This document shows, piece by piece, positions 1 through 9,169 of a DNA stretch of 64,000 nucleotides. The position numbers and the translations under genes were made by a program. The DNA is from DASQDN01 sp963833675 (GTDB lineage: Bacteria; Acidobacteriota; Terriglobia; Bryobacterales; Bryobacteraceae). The notes under the pieces are model-generated. The model saw only the letters and a program-made list of their open reading frames with translations, did no database searches and was not told where the DNA came from. The stretch covers positions 1 through 64,000 of the forward strand of contig CAWHYW010000022.1 in assembly GCA_963833675.1 (NCBI GenBank), written 5' to 3'. Position 1 is the stretch's first letter, and each line of letters starts with the position of its first letter.

Positions 1-373
1 CAGAGTCCCACGTCCCGGACCGACGAAGGCGACTTCTCGACACTGGAAGCCCAGATTGCGCCGACGCACGAAGCGTTCATTGAAGAAGCTCAACGACGGC
101 ACGCCGGAGATCCAGGCGCTGGTCGCACAGGTAGACCAGTTGCTTGGCGCGCTGGCCACGCCGCCGTCAGGACCGGAGGCCAAATCGTTCGTCAATACTC
201 ACTACGTGCCATTCTTCGTCGCGCTCCGCCAGCAGAAGTTCGTCGAGCCCTTCGTGTACCGGGCCAGCCAGCGCGCACCGGTGCCAGGTGTCACCGACTG
301 GCTCAAGGCGAACGAACCTCGCGTGCGGGAGTTCCTCGCCTGGGCGTCGAAATACTCCTCGCCCGGCACCTGA
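1..373 (+). CDS. C-terminal fragment of an unrecognised protein, frameshifted
   Basis: This is the 3' end of a gene that begins before the window. Frame 1 is open and protein-like from base 1 to about 90 (it reads DEGDFSTLEAQIAPTHEAF). The coding signal then moves to frame 2 and runs to a TGA at 371-373. The second part contains FVNTHYVPFFVALRQ and ends in WASKYSSPGT. The frame change near base 90 resembles the other indels in this block. I do not recognise the family and see no catalytic motif, signal peptide or membrane segment in the part present. The gene ends 16 bases before the malate synthase start on the same strand. Confidence 0.4.
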   Translation, partial: RVPRPGPTKATSRHWKPRLRRRTKRSLKKLNDGTPEIQALVAQVDQLLGALATPPSGPEAKSFVNTHYVPFFVALRQQKFVEPFVYRASQRAPVPGVTDWLKANEPRVREFLAWASKYSSPGT

Positions 374-389
374 GTCTCATCTGCCGCAC

Positions 390-2297
390 ATGCCCACGGT
401 CACTCCTCCCAGTCTCGATATTCGTGATGCCCTGCTCGAGGCGTACGCCGATGTGCTGACGGCGAGCGTGCGCAGCGCGCTCCATGCGCTGGCTCAGTTC
501 GACGACGATCGGCAGAGCGTGATGGCGGCGCGCATCGCGCGGCGCTCCGGCGCGCGCGCGCGACCGGGAGCGATCGCGTTCCTCGATCCGGCACGCGCCG
601 ATCGCGCGCACGAACGATCAAGGTGCAGGACGCCCGCGACGGCCAGTTCGATCGGCAGCGAGATTCCGCGGATCTGCAGCGGCAGTGGATTCAGGGCACC
701 GGCCCCGCGGCCAAGCCGAACGCGCCGGTCGAGAACAGCATCCGCAACGTCGCCTACGCGCTGCTGTCCGGCGCCGACGGCTGGATGTTCGACGGCGAGG
801 ATGCGCTCGGCCAGATCTCGACGATGTCGCTCGACAACCAGCGCAACCTGAAGCTGGCCATCCATCGCGACCCGGTGTTCCTGACGGTCGCCGAGCAGGT
901 CGCGGGCGAGATGAACGCGTGGGCGCAGGGCTTCTTCGGCCGCCCGATCATCGACGACTGGAAGAAGCAGCTCGACTTCACGACGAAGATCTTCCGCGCG
1001 CGCGGCCTGCACCTCGACGACCGGCACGTCCGGCACGCGGACGGCGCGCGGCTTCTCCGCGTCGATCGTCGATGCTGGCGCTGTACGTCGTCAACAACCA
1101 CCGGCGGCTGCGCGAGGCCGGCGCGTCGATCGTGCTGTACCTGCCGAAGATCCAGACCGCCGAGGAAGCGGCGCTGTGGAACGACATCCTCGTCGGCGCT
1201 CGAAGCAGCACCTCGGCCTGCCGGACGGCACCATCAAGGTCTACGTGCTCGTCGAACAGGTCGAGGCGTGCTTCCAGCTGATGGAGATCCGCGCCGCGCT
1301 CGGCCCGCACTTCGTCGGCTTCAACACCGGCCGCTGGGATTACATCAACAGCGTCGCCGACGCGATGGCCTGGGATCGCGACGTTCGTCAATCCGAACAT
1401 CGACGCCATCACGATGACCTACGGCTACATGCGCGACTACGAGGACCGCGTGCGCCGCGCCGTGCAACACGCCCGACGCAGCTGGGCCAGTTCGCGCTCT
1501 GGCAGGGCGGCATGGAGCCGAACATCCCGGTCGGCTCCGAGGCCGGCGTCGACGAGCGGCATGAAGCGGGCGGTCGCCGGCGCCGAGCGCGAACAGCGCG
1601 AGGGCGCCAGCGGCAAGTGGGTCGCCCACTGGAAGATGGTCCACATCGTCCGGCCGGTCTGGGAGAAGGTCGGGCAGCGACAACCAGCTCGGCCGGACGT
1701 TCCCGCCGCTCACGCTACACGCCGGCCGACGCGGACGGCCTGATCGCTGCTCGAGCCGGCGCCGCGCACCGTCCGCGGCGCGCGCGATCTGCTCAGCGTC
1801 GCGCTGCAGTACGGCAACGCGTTCTGGCCGGGCTGCAGGCGGCCGCGCTCAAGCCGGCCGACTTCTTCGGCAACGACGACGTCCTGTACCTGATGGAAGA
1901 CATGGCGACCGGCGAGATCCGCCTGAGCATCCTGTGGGAGTGGCTGCACAAGGACGCGCCGTTCACCGCAGACGATGACGCAGATCGGCGTCAAGGCCGG
2001 CGATCGCTTCACGCCGGCGCTGTTCGCGCGGCTGCTCGCCGAGGAGTACGAGAAGCTGCGCACGCGCCAGCAACCGCGACGTGCACGACGACGTCGAAGA
2101 ACACGACGCTGCCGATCGCGCGGGAGATCGTCGAGACCTACGTCGCTGGAGCGACGTCAAGCTGCCGTGGTACATCGACCTGCTCAACATCAATCTCGGC
2201 AACCACGACCTCGCCGAAGGCGAAGCGGCGGATCGGGCTGCTCGCGGCGGCGTTCGCAAGGACGGCGACGCGCATCACCGAGAACCTGGACTTCTGA
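390..2297 (+). pseudogene. aceB: malate synthase, broken by many frameshifts
   Basis: Malate synthase condenses glyoxylate and acetyl-CoA to malate in the glyoxylate shunt. The ATG at 390 starts a leader reading MPTVTPPSLDIRDALLEAY. The coding signal then switches among the three forward frames at least ten times before the TGA at 2297. Joining the pieces gives a continuous protein of about 600 residues with family hallmarks: a DGWMFDGEDAL segment, YLPKIQTAEEAALWND, FVGFNTGRWDYI (the malate synthase GRWDYI signature), KWVAHWKMVHIVRPV, and a C-terminal DLLNINLGNHDLAEAKRRI-like segment. Most breaks are single-base insertions, as in GCGCTCGAAGCAGC near 1205 and GGAGCGACGTC near 2150. No conserved region is missing, so the parent gene was intact and the damage is probably sequence error. 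It converges with the pirin gene. Confidence 0.85.
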
Positions 2298-2355
2298 GGG
2301 GCCTTCCTCCGGGCTTCACGCGGCTTCGGCTCCAGGCCGATGTCGCCCGAGGCCG

Positions 2356-3298
2356 CTAGTCTTGCTTGATGAACGTGCCGGCGCGCAGCTCGGCGATCGC
2401 CTGGCTGCAGCTCGTCCTCGGTGTTCATCACGATCGGCCCGTACCAGGCGACCGGCTCTTCGAGCGGCTTGCCCGAGACCAGCAGGAAGCGGATGCCCTC
2501 GTCGCCGGCCTGCACGACGACCTCGTCGCCGCGATCGAACAGCACGAGCGACGGTTGCCGGCTGTCGCGGCGCGACCGCGTCGCGTGCCGTCGGTCGCTC
2601 TCGGTGCGGACCGCCGCGCGGCTCCGACGCGTCGCGGAACGTGCCCGAGCCGGCGAACACGTAGGCGAACGCATGCCGCGTCGATCTCGACCGGCAGCGT
2701 CTTGCGCTTGCCGGGCGGCACCGAGATGTCGAGATAGCGCGGATCCGCGGCGACGCCTTCGACCGGCCCGCTCTTGCCCCAGAACTCGCCGCAGACCACC
2801 CGCACGCCGCGTGCCGTCGTCGTCGATCGACTTCGGGAATGTCCTTGCCGGCGACGTCCTGGTAGCGCGGCGCCGTCATCTTCAGCGACGAGGGCAGGTT
2901 CGCCCAGAGCTGGAACCCGTGCATGCGCCCCTGGCGTCGCCTTGCGGCATCTCCTGGTGCATGATGCCGCTGCCCGCGGTCATCCACTGCACGTCGCCGG
3001 CGCCCAGCGTGCCGCGATTGCCGAGGCTGTCGCCGTGCTCGACCGTGCCGGCGAGCACGTAGGTGATGGTCTCGATGCCGCGATGCGGGTGCCACGGAAA
3101 GCCGGCGAGGTAGTCCGCGGGCCGGTCGTTGCGGAAATCGTCGAACAGCAGAAACGGATCGAACTCCCTGGTGTCGCCGAAGCGGCGGGCGCCATCGTCG
3201 TGCCGCTCGCCTGGTTGTTGGCAAATCCCGCAGGACCGGTGCAGGACGAGGCGTTCGAGCGTCGCCTCGGCTGTTGCCTGTACGGTTGCTTCTGGCAC
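2356..3298 (-). pseudogene. pirin family protein, broken by frameshifts
   Basis: Pirins are bicupin proteins; some act as quercetinases, others as redox-linked regulators. From a GTG at 3298, frame pieces join into a pirin: REFDPFLLFDDFRNDRPADY, then the cupin-1 metal motif FPWHPHRGIETITYVLAGTVEH with GSGIMHQEMP, later FQLWANLP, and a C-terminal cupin with DEGIRFLLVSGKPLEEPVAWYGPIVMNT. The gene closes with FIKQD and a TAG at 2356-2358. Metal-binding histidines (HPHRG, H of HQE) are visible. At least three single-base frame changes occur between about 2880 and 2430. It faces the malate synthase gene with about 58 bases between the two stops, in the same GC-rich block. Confidence 0.8.
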
Positions 3299-3343
3299 TT
3301 CCCGTCCCTGGTCTGGGACTTCGCCGGTAAATCCGCTACGCTT

Positions 3344-4454
3344 GTGAAGTAGTGGTCAGCCGTCGTCGTTTTCAGTGTCGTTGCGTTCGGCGCTGCCGTC
3401 GCGGCGTGTCGTAGAAAAAAGTCGCCCGGGTTTCGACGGCTACGCTTACGTCGCCGAACGAAGCAGGGAATGCGATTGCCGTCGTCGATCTCTCCGCCTT
3501 CGCGGTCGCGCGGCACATTGGGCTCGATGACTCACCCAGCGCGGTAATCGCGCATCCGAATCAATCGCGAGTCTATGCGCTCGCCCCCAAGTCAGGTACG
3601 GTCTGACGAGATCGACACGGAAAAGCTCGCGGTGGTCCAACACATCAAAGTCGGACCTGCGGTGTCGATGCGGATAGCCGACGATGTACCTTTGGGTACT
3701 GACACATCGCGGTCTGGTTCAAATCCGGCTCGAGTCTTTTCGTCAGGCCGCAGCTATCTCATTAGCATTCGATTCCTACGATTTCGACGTCGCCAATCAT
3801 CACGCGCTTGTGAGCTACGGCCCAGCAGGCAGCGTATCGGTTGCCGACCTCACCGCGCGCTCGATAAGCTCTCCCGTGAAGGTCAGCGATGCTATCGGAG
3901 TTGCCAGATTCCGGCACGACGGCCAGAGTCTGCTGATCGCCGACACTTCCTCCCGTCAGCTTTGCGTGATGGACGACCACGCCAAAGTTGTCGTAAAGCT
4001 TCCGCTAGCCGTTCGGCCGGACAATTTATGTTTCAACCAGGACGGCGGCCAACTTTTCATCACAGGAGACGGACAGGACGCCGTGGTCGTAATCTTTCCG
4101 TATTACGTGCCTCAGGTAGCCGAAACCGTTCTTGCCGGCCATGCTCCGGGCGCAATGGCGGCATCGTCAACACACCTGTTTCTCGCGAACTCCAAGGCAG
4201 GCGACGTAACCATCCTCAATATCGAGCGAAGGAAAATCGTCGCTGTAACTGCAGTCGGAGAAGAACCGGGCTTCATCACCATCACGCCCGACGACAATTA
4301 CGCCCTGGTGCTCAACCGGAAGTCCGGCGATATGGCCGTGATCCGAACCGCCGCGCTCGCCACAGACGAAGTCTTCAAACGCAAGTCAGCCCCGCTGTTC
4401 ACGATGATTCCGGTGGGCTCGCAACCCGTGAGCGCAGCCGTCAAAGCCGTGTAA
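3344..4454 (+). CDS. YVTN-type beta-propeller lipoprotein, frameshifted near its 5' end
   Basis: From about 3684 an intact frame encodes repeated beta-propeller blades (ISLAFDSYDFDVANHHALVS, LFITGDGQDAVVVI, LFLANSKAGDVTILNIERR, ITPDDNYALVLNRKSGDMAV). Upstream, other frames supply the same protein: a lipoprotein signal ending GAAVAAC (Cys codon 3407-3409), then FDGYAYVA, NEAGNAIAVVDLSAFAVARH and YEIDTEKLAVVQHIKVGP. Extra bases near 3424, 3455 and 3603 and a loss near 3684 explain the switches. The start is uncertain; a GTG at 3344 precedes the signal peptide but is followed by an in-frame TAG, presumably another indel. It is probably an outer-envelope lipoprotein. Its substrate is unknown. The stop is at 4452-4454. 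Confidence 0.7.
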
Positions 4455-4578
4455 TAAACAGTTGATCCCGCCTTCGGAAGCCACGTGTACGGAGAATGCG
4501 GACCGTGGTCGCTGAGAAGTGTCAAGCACTCTTATCTGCAGTTCGAACAGCGCGCGTATATGCGCGCCGCTAACGCTA

Positions 4579-4962
4579 CTAGCCCTCCACCGGAAGTCCC
4601 GAGGCCGTATACGCGCGCCAACCACCATCAAGCGAGATGGCATTTTTATAGCCCATCTTCTTTAGATTGTCAGCCGCGAGCGCAGAACGGAATCCACCGC
4701 CGCAGTACAGAATCAACTTCTTGTCGTGGTCCGGCACCTTCGCTTCGATATCACGCTCAATGATGCCCTTCCCGAGATGAAGCGCTCCCGCAGCATGTCC
4801 CGCGGCCCATTCGTTGTCTTCGCGAACATCTACGAGCAAGTGGTCTTCCCCTGCTTTCTTTATCTCCTGATACTGTTCGATATTGATCTCGCGCACGCGG
4901 GATTTCGCGTCATTCACCAGGTCGAGAAAGCCCTGATTATGCTTCTTAGCTTGAGAGCTCAT
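4579..4962 (-). CDS. rhodanese-like domain protein
   Basis: This is a single-domain rhodanese of 127 residues, a sulfurtransferase that carries persulfide on one cysteine. VDVREDNEWAAGHAAGALHL is the classic CH2A-type stretch. The active-site loop is CGGGFRSA with the nucleophile at Cys87, and the C-terminal SLDGGWRAYTASGLPVEG is the usual CH2B end. There is no signal peptide, so it should be cytoplasmic. The ATG at 4962 lies 17 bases inside the 3' end of murA on the same strand, so it is probably translationally coupled as the last gene of a murQ-murA-rhodanese operon. Why a sulfurtransferase sits with cell-wall genes is not clear from sequence. Confidence 0.9.
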   Translation of the reverse strand: MSSQAKKHNQGFLDLVNDAKSRVREINIEQYQEIKKAGEDHLLVDVREDNEWAAGHAAGALHLGKGIIERDIEAKVPDHDKKLILYCGGGFRSALAADNLKKMGYKNAISLDGGWRAYTASGLPVEG

Positions 4963-6226
4963 GATTATCGCCGATCCTCTTAATTCGTGCCCCGACTCCC
5001 GACAATTTGCCCTCTATATTCTCATAGCCGCGGTCGAGGTGGTACACCCGGTCCACCAAAGTCTCGCCTTCCGCCGCAAGCGCCGCGAGCACCAGGGACG
5101 CGCTCGCCCGCAAATCGGACGCAATTACCTGCGCGCCGGTCAGCTTACTATCGCCTGCCACGATGGCCTGCCGGCCTTCGATCCGAATATTCGCGCCCAT
5201 CCGAACCAGCTCCTGCACGTGCATGAACCGGTTCTCGAAAATTGTTTCCGTGATAAAAGAGATTCCATTCGCCTTCGTCATCAGACCCATGTACTGCGCC
5301 TGAAGGTCGGTGGCAAAGCCGGGATACTCTTCCGTGGTGATGTCGGTGGACCGCAGTTTTCCGTTCGAACGGACACGTAATCCAGTGGGACCTTCTTCCG
5401 TCAGATCCACGCCGGCCTGTCGCATCTTCGACACCAGAGCCCCCAGATGCTCAGGCATGCACGCGGTAATCAGCACATCTCCACCGGTGATCGCCGCCGC
5501 GATCATATAAGTACCCGCTTCAATCCGATCGGCAATAATCTCATGCTCGACGCCATGCAGCTTGCTTACACCTCGCACGCGGATCGTCGACGTGCCGGCG
5601 CCTTCAATTTGTGCGCCCATCTTCGTGAGCATCTCCGCAAGATCCACTACCTCCGGCTCGCGCGCCGCGTTCTCGATCACCGTCTCGCCTTCGGCCAGCG
5701 TGGCAGCCATCAGGACATCTTCCGTTCCGGTGACGGTGATACGGTCGAAATTGATCAGTCCGCCCTTTAAGCCATTGGGCGCTTGCGCCTCAATGTACCC
5801 GTGCTCCTGATGAATCGTAGCGCCAAGCTGCTCCAACGCCGCGACGTGAAGATTGATCGGCCGAGCCCCTATCGCGCACCCGCCAGGCATCGAAACGCGA
5901 GCGCGTCCACACCTCGCGACCAACGGCCCGAGCACCAGACTCGATGCCCGCATCGTCTTCACCAGGTCGTACGGAGCCGTCGGCTCGGCTAGATTGGCGC
6001 ATTGAATCCGATGCGGGCCATCGGCGTCCTTCGTCATCGAGACACCGACATGCGTCATCAGCTTTTCCATCGTGCGGATGTCGCGTACCCTCGGAATGCG
6101 GTGCAGCGTGATCGGCTCGTCCGTCAGGACACATGCGGCCAAAATCGGCAGCGCCGCGTTCTTCGAACCGCTCGTCCGAATCTCGCCTTCCAGCCTTGCC
6201 CCGCCTTCGATTAAGAGTTTGTCCAT
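4946..6226 (-). CDS. murA: UDP-N-acetylglucosamine 1-carboxyvinyltransferase
   Basis: MurA transfers enolpyruvate from PEP to UDP-GlcNAc, the first committed step of peptidoglycan synthesis in the cytoplasm. The 426-residue length is standard. Key positions are present: Lys22 in GSKNAALP, the active-site loop cysteine Cys117 in MPGGCAIGARP (the fosfomycin target; Asp here would give resistance, so the enzyme is predicted sensitive), TGTEDVLMAA, and EEYPGFATDLQAQYM carrying the catalytic Asp. It starts at ATG 6226, overlaps murQ upstream by 16 bases, and overlaps the rhodanese gene downstream by 17 bases. This tight three-gene overlap indicates one transcript. The identification is secure. Confidence 0.97.
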   Translation of the reverse strand: MDKLLIEGGARLEGEIRTSGSKNAALPILAACVLTDEPITLHRIPRVRDIRTMEKLMTHVGVSMTKDADGPHRIQCANLAEPTAPYDLVKTMRASSLVLGPLVARCGRARVSMPGGCAIGARPINLHVAALEQLGATIHQEHGYIEAQAPNGLKGGLINFDRITVTGTEDVLMAATLAEGETVIENAAREPEVVDLAEMLTKMGAQIEGAGTSTIRVRGVSKLHGVEHEIIADRIEAGTYMIAAAITGGDVLITACMPEHLGALVSKMRQAGVDLTEEGPTGLRVRSNGKLRSTDITTEEYPGFATDLQAQYMGLMTKANGISFITETIFENRFMHVQELVRMGANIRIEGRQAIVAGDSKLTGAQVIASDLRASASLVLAALAAEGETLVDRVYHLDRGYENIEGKLSGVGARIKRIGDNHELSS

Positions 6227-7107
6227 GCAAGCGCCTTTCCCACGCTCCCACCTACCGCATTCAACAGCCTCCGAGCTTCCTCCTGAGCAACGCCGCGTTT
6301 CGCCATTACGATTGCGGTGCGCACATCGCCCGCCTCGCTCAGAACTTTCGCCGCAGTCTCGTCGTCCACACCCGACGCATCACGAACAATCCTGCGAGCC
6401 CGGTCGCGCAGCTTCTCATTCCGAGGCTGCACGTTTACCATCAGGTTGCCATACACATATCCGAGCTTTATCATCGAGGCCGTCGTAATCATGTTCAGCG
6501 CGAGCTTTGTCGCCGTTCCGGCCTTCATCCGCGTCGACCCCGTAACAACCTCAGGCCCGACAATCAGCTCGATCGGGATCTCGGATGCTCTCGCCAACTC
6601 CGAACCGGGCGAGCACGCCAGTCCTACTGTCAGCGCTCCCAACTCGCGAGCCTTGCGAACCGCCCCAAGCACATAAGGAGTTCTGCCGCTAGCGGCAATC
6701 CCGACCAGCGTATCGCCCTCTGAAAATCCCCGCTCCAACAAGTCCCTGATGCCACCCTCCGCGTCATCCTCGCCGCCCTCGGCTGCGTGTGTGAGCGCCG
6801 CCTCGCCCCCGGCAATGATCCCCTGGATCATTTCATGAGGCACGCCGTAGGTCGGCTTACATTCAGACGCGTCGAGCACGCCAAGTCTTCCGCTGGTTCC
6901 CGCTCCTACGTAAAAGAGCCGTCCTCCTGACCCGAATCGTTCAGCGATCCCGTCCACAGCCTTGGCGATCTGTGGGATCGCGGCGGCAACCGCATCGGCG
7001 ACCTTCCGGTCTTCGTCATTGATAACTCGGAGGATTTCTTGCGTTGACAGCGTGTCGATCCGGGCGGATTTCGGGTTGCGTTGTTCGGTGAGGAGGTCTT
7101 CAAGCAT
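6211..7107 (-). CDS. murQ: N-acetylmuramic acid 6-phosphate etherase
   Basis: MurQ cleaves the lactyl ether of MurNAc-6-phosphate to give GlcNAc-6-phosphate and D-lactate, which recycles cell-wall sugars. The 298-residue protein from ATG 7105-7107 begins MLEDLLTEQRNPKSARIDTL, aligns at full length with known MurQ proteins, and contains the SIS-domain loop YVGAGTSGRLGVLDASEC, the catalytic glutamate segments ASECKPTYG and HAAEGGEDD, and IAASGRTPYV. The frame stays open to 7185, but that 26-residue extension is not family-like, so the internal ATG was chosen. It is the first gene of the murQ-murA-rhodanese operon and is divergent from the nucleotidyltransferase gene across about 80 bases. Confidence 0.95.
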   Translation of the reverse strand: MLEDLLTEQRNPKSARIDTLSTQEILRVINDEDRKVADAVAAAIPQIAKAVDGIAERFGSGGRLFYVGAGTSGRLGVLDASECKPTYGVPHEMIQGIIAGGEAALTHAAEGGEDDAEGGIRDLLERGFSEGDTLVGIAASGRTPYVLGAVRKARELGALTVGLACSPGSELARASEIPIELIVGPEVVTGSTRMKAGTATKLALNMITTASMIKLGYVYGNLMVNVQPRNEKLRDRARRIVRDASGVDDETAAKVLSEAGDVRTAIVMAKRGVAQEEARRLLNAVGGSVGKALAWTNS

Positions 7108-7187
7108 GGAGTCAAATTGCGACCGGACGAAAGTGCAACAATCTATCATTAGCGCACAAGTCATTTGAGCCGCTGCGGAGTGCATGT

Positions 7188-7805
7188 ATGCTTACGTTCC
7201 GGGAATTTCTGGCCGATGCCGCGAACCGGGGAGAGGTAGTCAACACTTTGTTTGAAGAGCGCCTGTTCGAACTCGTAGGTGTCCTGCACAAAATTACCGA
7301 TACGCTCTCGGCGGAGCGTATTCCCTACGCGCTCATTGGTGGCTTGGCAGTCCTGATCCACGTAGAAGAAGCAAGTCCGGAACACTCTACCCTGACGCGA
7401 GATGTCGATCTCATGGTCCGGAGGGTGGATCTAAACCGCGTAAAGGAGGCTGCCTCGCGGCAGGGTTTCAAGTTTCGGCATGCCGCAGGTGTGGACATGC
7501 TTCTCCCAGTTGGCACGGAAAACACCAGGAATGCGATCCACCTCATCTTCAGTGAAGAGAAGGTTAGAGCAAATTACGTGCTCGCCGCTCCGCCAATACG
7601 GCCGGAGGAGAAACATATTCAGGGGAAGTCTGTAATGGTGCTTCCCGTGTCGGATTTGCTACAGATGAAACTGACATCATTCCGCGACAAGGATCGAGTC
7701 CATATACGCAGCATGGACGCAGCCAACCTGATTAACGAAGAAATAGAAAAGGCGCTCCCGCCGGAATTGGCGGAGCGCCTCAAACATGTACGGGAAACCG
7801 AATGA
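7188..7805 (+). CDS. nucleotidyltransferase-fold protein
   Basis: This 205-residue soluble protein has the minimal nucleotidyltransferase core: IPYALIGGLAVLIH (the GG of the nucleotide loop) followed by TLTRDVDLMVRRVD, whose DVD supplies two metal-binding aspartates. The rest, including VLPVSDLLQMKLTSFRDKDRVH, resembles the hypothetical nucleotidyltransferases (AbiEii/DUF6036-like) common in Acidobacteriota and often linked to toxin-antitoxin or defence pairs. No partner antitoxin is adjacent; the next gene is on the other strand. The substrate cannot be told. The start at ATG 7188 is the first Met and sits in a short divergent spacer from murQ. Confidence 0.7.
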   Translation: MLTFREFLADAANRGEVVNTLFEERLFELVGVLHKITDTLSAERIPYALIGGLAVLIHVEEASPEHSTLTRDVDLMVRRVDLNRVKEAASRQGFKFRHAAGVDMLLPVGTENTRNAIHLIFSEEKVRANYVLAAPPIRPEEKHIQGKSVMVLPVSDLLQMKLTSFRDKDRVHIRSMDAANLINEEIEKALPPELAERLKHVRETE

Positions 7806-7893
7806 CCATTCGCTGGCCCGTAAACTACTGGAACAGAGCCACGACCGCAAGGGAGTGGAGGTTTATCTCGTAGGCCCAGTAGGGAGCCAACAA

Positions 7894-8217
7894 TTACGCG
7901 TTAAAGGAGCTGCCGCAGCCGCACGTCGATTTGACGTTTGGATTGTTGAACTTAAAGCCGGAACCCTCCAGCGACTCGACGTAATCCACCTCTGCGCCGT
8001 CCAGATATAGGAGGCTCGCCTGATCGACAAAAACCTTCAAACCTTCGAAATTATAAGTCTTATCGAGCATGCCGGGGTTAGTCTCGAAAGCCATCGAGTA
8101 GCTGAAACCGGAGCAGCCCCCGCCGACAACGGCGATTCGCAGGCCTGCCGGTTTCGGCTCCTGCGAGCTCAGAATCTCCTGCACCTTGGTAACGGCAGTA
8201 GGTGTTAATTGAATCAT
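7894..8217 (-). CDS. erpA: A-type iron-sulfur cluster carrier (HesB/IscA/ErpA family)
   Basis: A-type carriers pass Fe-S clusters from scaffold to apo-proteins in the cytoplasm. The 107-residue protein carries the three invariant cysteines: Cys35 in VVGGGCSGFSYSM and the CGC pair in KSTCGCGSSFNA at the C-terminus. Length and fold pattern are typical. Assigning ErpA rather than IscA or SufA is tentative, because no isc or suf genes lie nearby. A purine-rich stretch (GGAGGTATCC in minus sense) just upstream of ATG 8217 serves as ribosome binding site. The gene stands alone, convergent with the nucleotidyltransferase gene. Confidence 0.9.
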   Translation of the reverse strand: MIQLTPTAVTKVQEILSSQEPKPAGLRIAVVGGGCSGFSYSMAFETNPGMLDKTYNFEGLKVFVDQASLLYLDGAEVDYVESLEGSGFKFNNPNVKSTCGCGSSFNA

Positions 8218-8412
8218 CTGGATACCTCCACGGATCGTATAAACACTATTGTAGCTGACCGCGCGGCCGAACCGGGTAGCGCAATAGGCAGCGCACAGTT
8301 GTTAGATGCAGCCGGAGGTTCGTAGGTCGCGCCCAACAAGCGAGCCAAGTTAATATGAACACAGCGGATTATCAGATGGAACCGGCCGCGGCTGTGGCGC
8401 GTCGCAGGGAAT

Positions 8413-9084
8413 ATGAGTGGCTTGACGGGCGTGCTTACAACGATACCCGCCTCCGGGGAAAAGACTCGGATTAAGAATAGAGTGGATCACCGCACTTCGG
8501 AAGAGGCGATCCTTGTCCGGCGCGTCCAGGCCAAGGACGAAATGGCGTTCAAGGAAATCGTCGAACGCTATCAGACCAAGGTCTTTTCCATCATTTACGG
8601 CATCCTGCGGAATCATAACGATGCCGAAGATATTGCCCAGCAGGTATTTGCCAAGATCTACTTTTCAATCGGCAACTTCGATTTCCGAAGCTCCCTGCTG
8701 ACCTGGATCTACAAGATCACCGTCAACGAGTGCTACGACTACCTTCGCAAGAAAAGAGTGCGAAAACTCGTGTACGAAAGCGACTTCTCCGAAGAAGACT
8801 CCCTGCAGATGGAGAACTCGCAGACCGCCCAGGACCATAAGGTTCCGGTTGACGAAACCCTGGAACAACGCGATCTGTTGCTGAAGCTTTTATCGAAGAT
8901 CTCCGATGAGGATCGTTCCCTGATGCTCATGAAAGAGGTCGAGGGTCACTCAGTCGAGGAACTGGCTGAGATGACCGGAATGAATGAGAATACAATTAAG
9001 GTTAAACTGTTTCGCACGAGACAGAAGCTGGTAAAAGCCGCTCAGCGGCTCGGCAAAGGTGGCACAAACCCGTTTGCCGGATAA
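8413..9084 (+). CDS. ECF-type RNA polymerase sigma factor
   Basis: This is a 223-residue sigma-70 family protein of the ECF group with only regions 2 and 4. Region 2 covers roughly residues 35-110 (EIVERYQTKVFSIIYGILRN, DAEDIAQQVFAKIY, LLTWIYKITVNECYDYLRKK). Region 4 covers roughly 155-215 (LLKLLSKISDEDRSLMLMKE, VEELAEMTGMNENTIKVKLF helix-turn-helix). A charged linker lies between. It is followed after about 85 bases by a zinc-finger anti-sigma gene and a periplasmic sensor-like gene, the usual ECF operon arrangement, so it probably responds to envelope stress. The target promoters are unknown. Confidence 0.92.
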   Translation: MSGLTGVLTTIPASGEKTRIKNRVDHRTSEEAILVRRVQAKDEMAFKEIVERYQTKVFSIIYGILRNHNDAEDIAQQVFAKIYFSIGNFDFRSSLLTWIYKITVNECYDYLRKKRVRKLVYESDFSEEDSLQMENSQTAQDHKVPVDETLEQRDLLLKLLSKISDEDRSLMLMKEVEGHSVEELAEMTGMNENTIKVKLFRTRQKLVKAAQRLGKGGTNPFAG

Positions 9085-9169
9085 TGTGGACCGGACGTGA
9101 ACAGACCGCGGTGATAGCCGCTGGTACAAAGAAGTCGCGCCGGAGTTGGTTGAACTTTGGGAAGAAGCT

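Larger units (their letters stand above)
1..3350. other. GC-rich, indel-dense block at the window start
   Basis: From the first base to about 3350 the sequence is clearly richer in G and C than what follows, and codon third positions are almost all G or C. Each recognisable gene here (an unknown partial gene, malate synthase, pirin) changes reading frame every 50 to 300 bases through single-base gains or losses, many next to CGAC or GCGAC. The frame disturbance continues, less densely, to about 3.69 kb in DNA of the lower-GC type. Inference: an unpolished contig end, possibly joined to DNA of another genome, or a transferred segment. The composition step and the frame breaks are seen directly; their cause is not. 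Confidence 0.6.

Noticed and set aside
494..1036. Long minus-strand open frames in the GC-rich block (also 978-1412, 1710-2063)
   Set aside because: They lie opposite the malate synthase pieces, have no family-like sequence and arise from high GC, which depletes stop codons.
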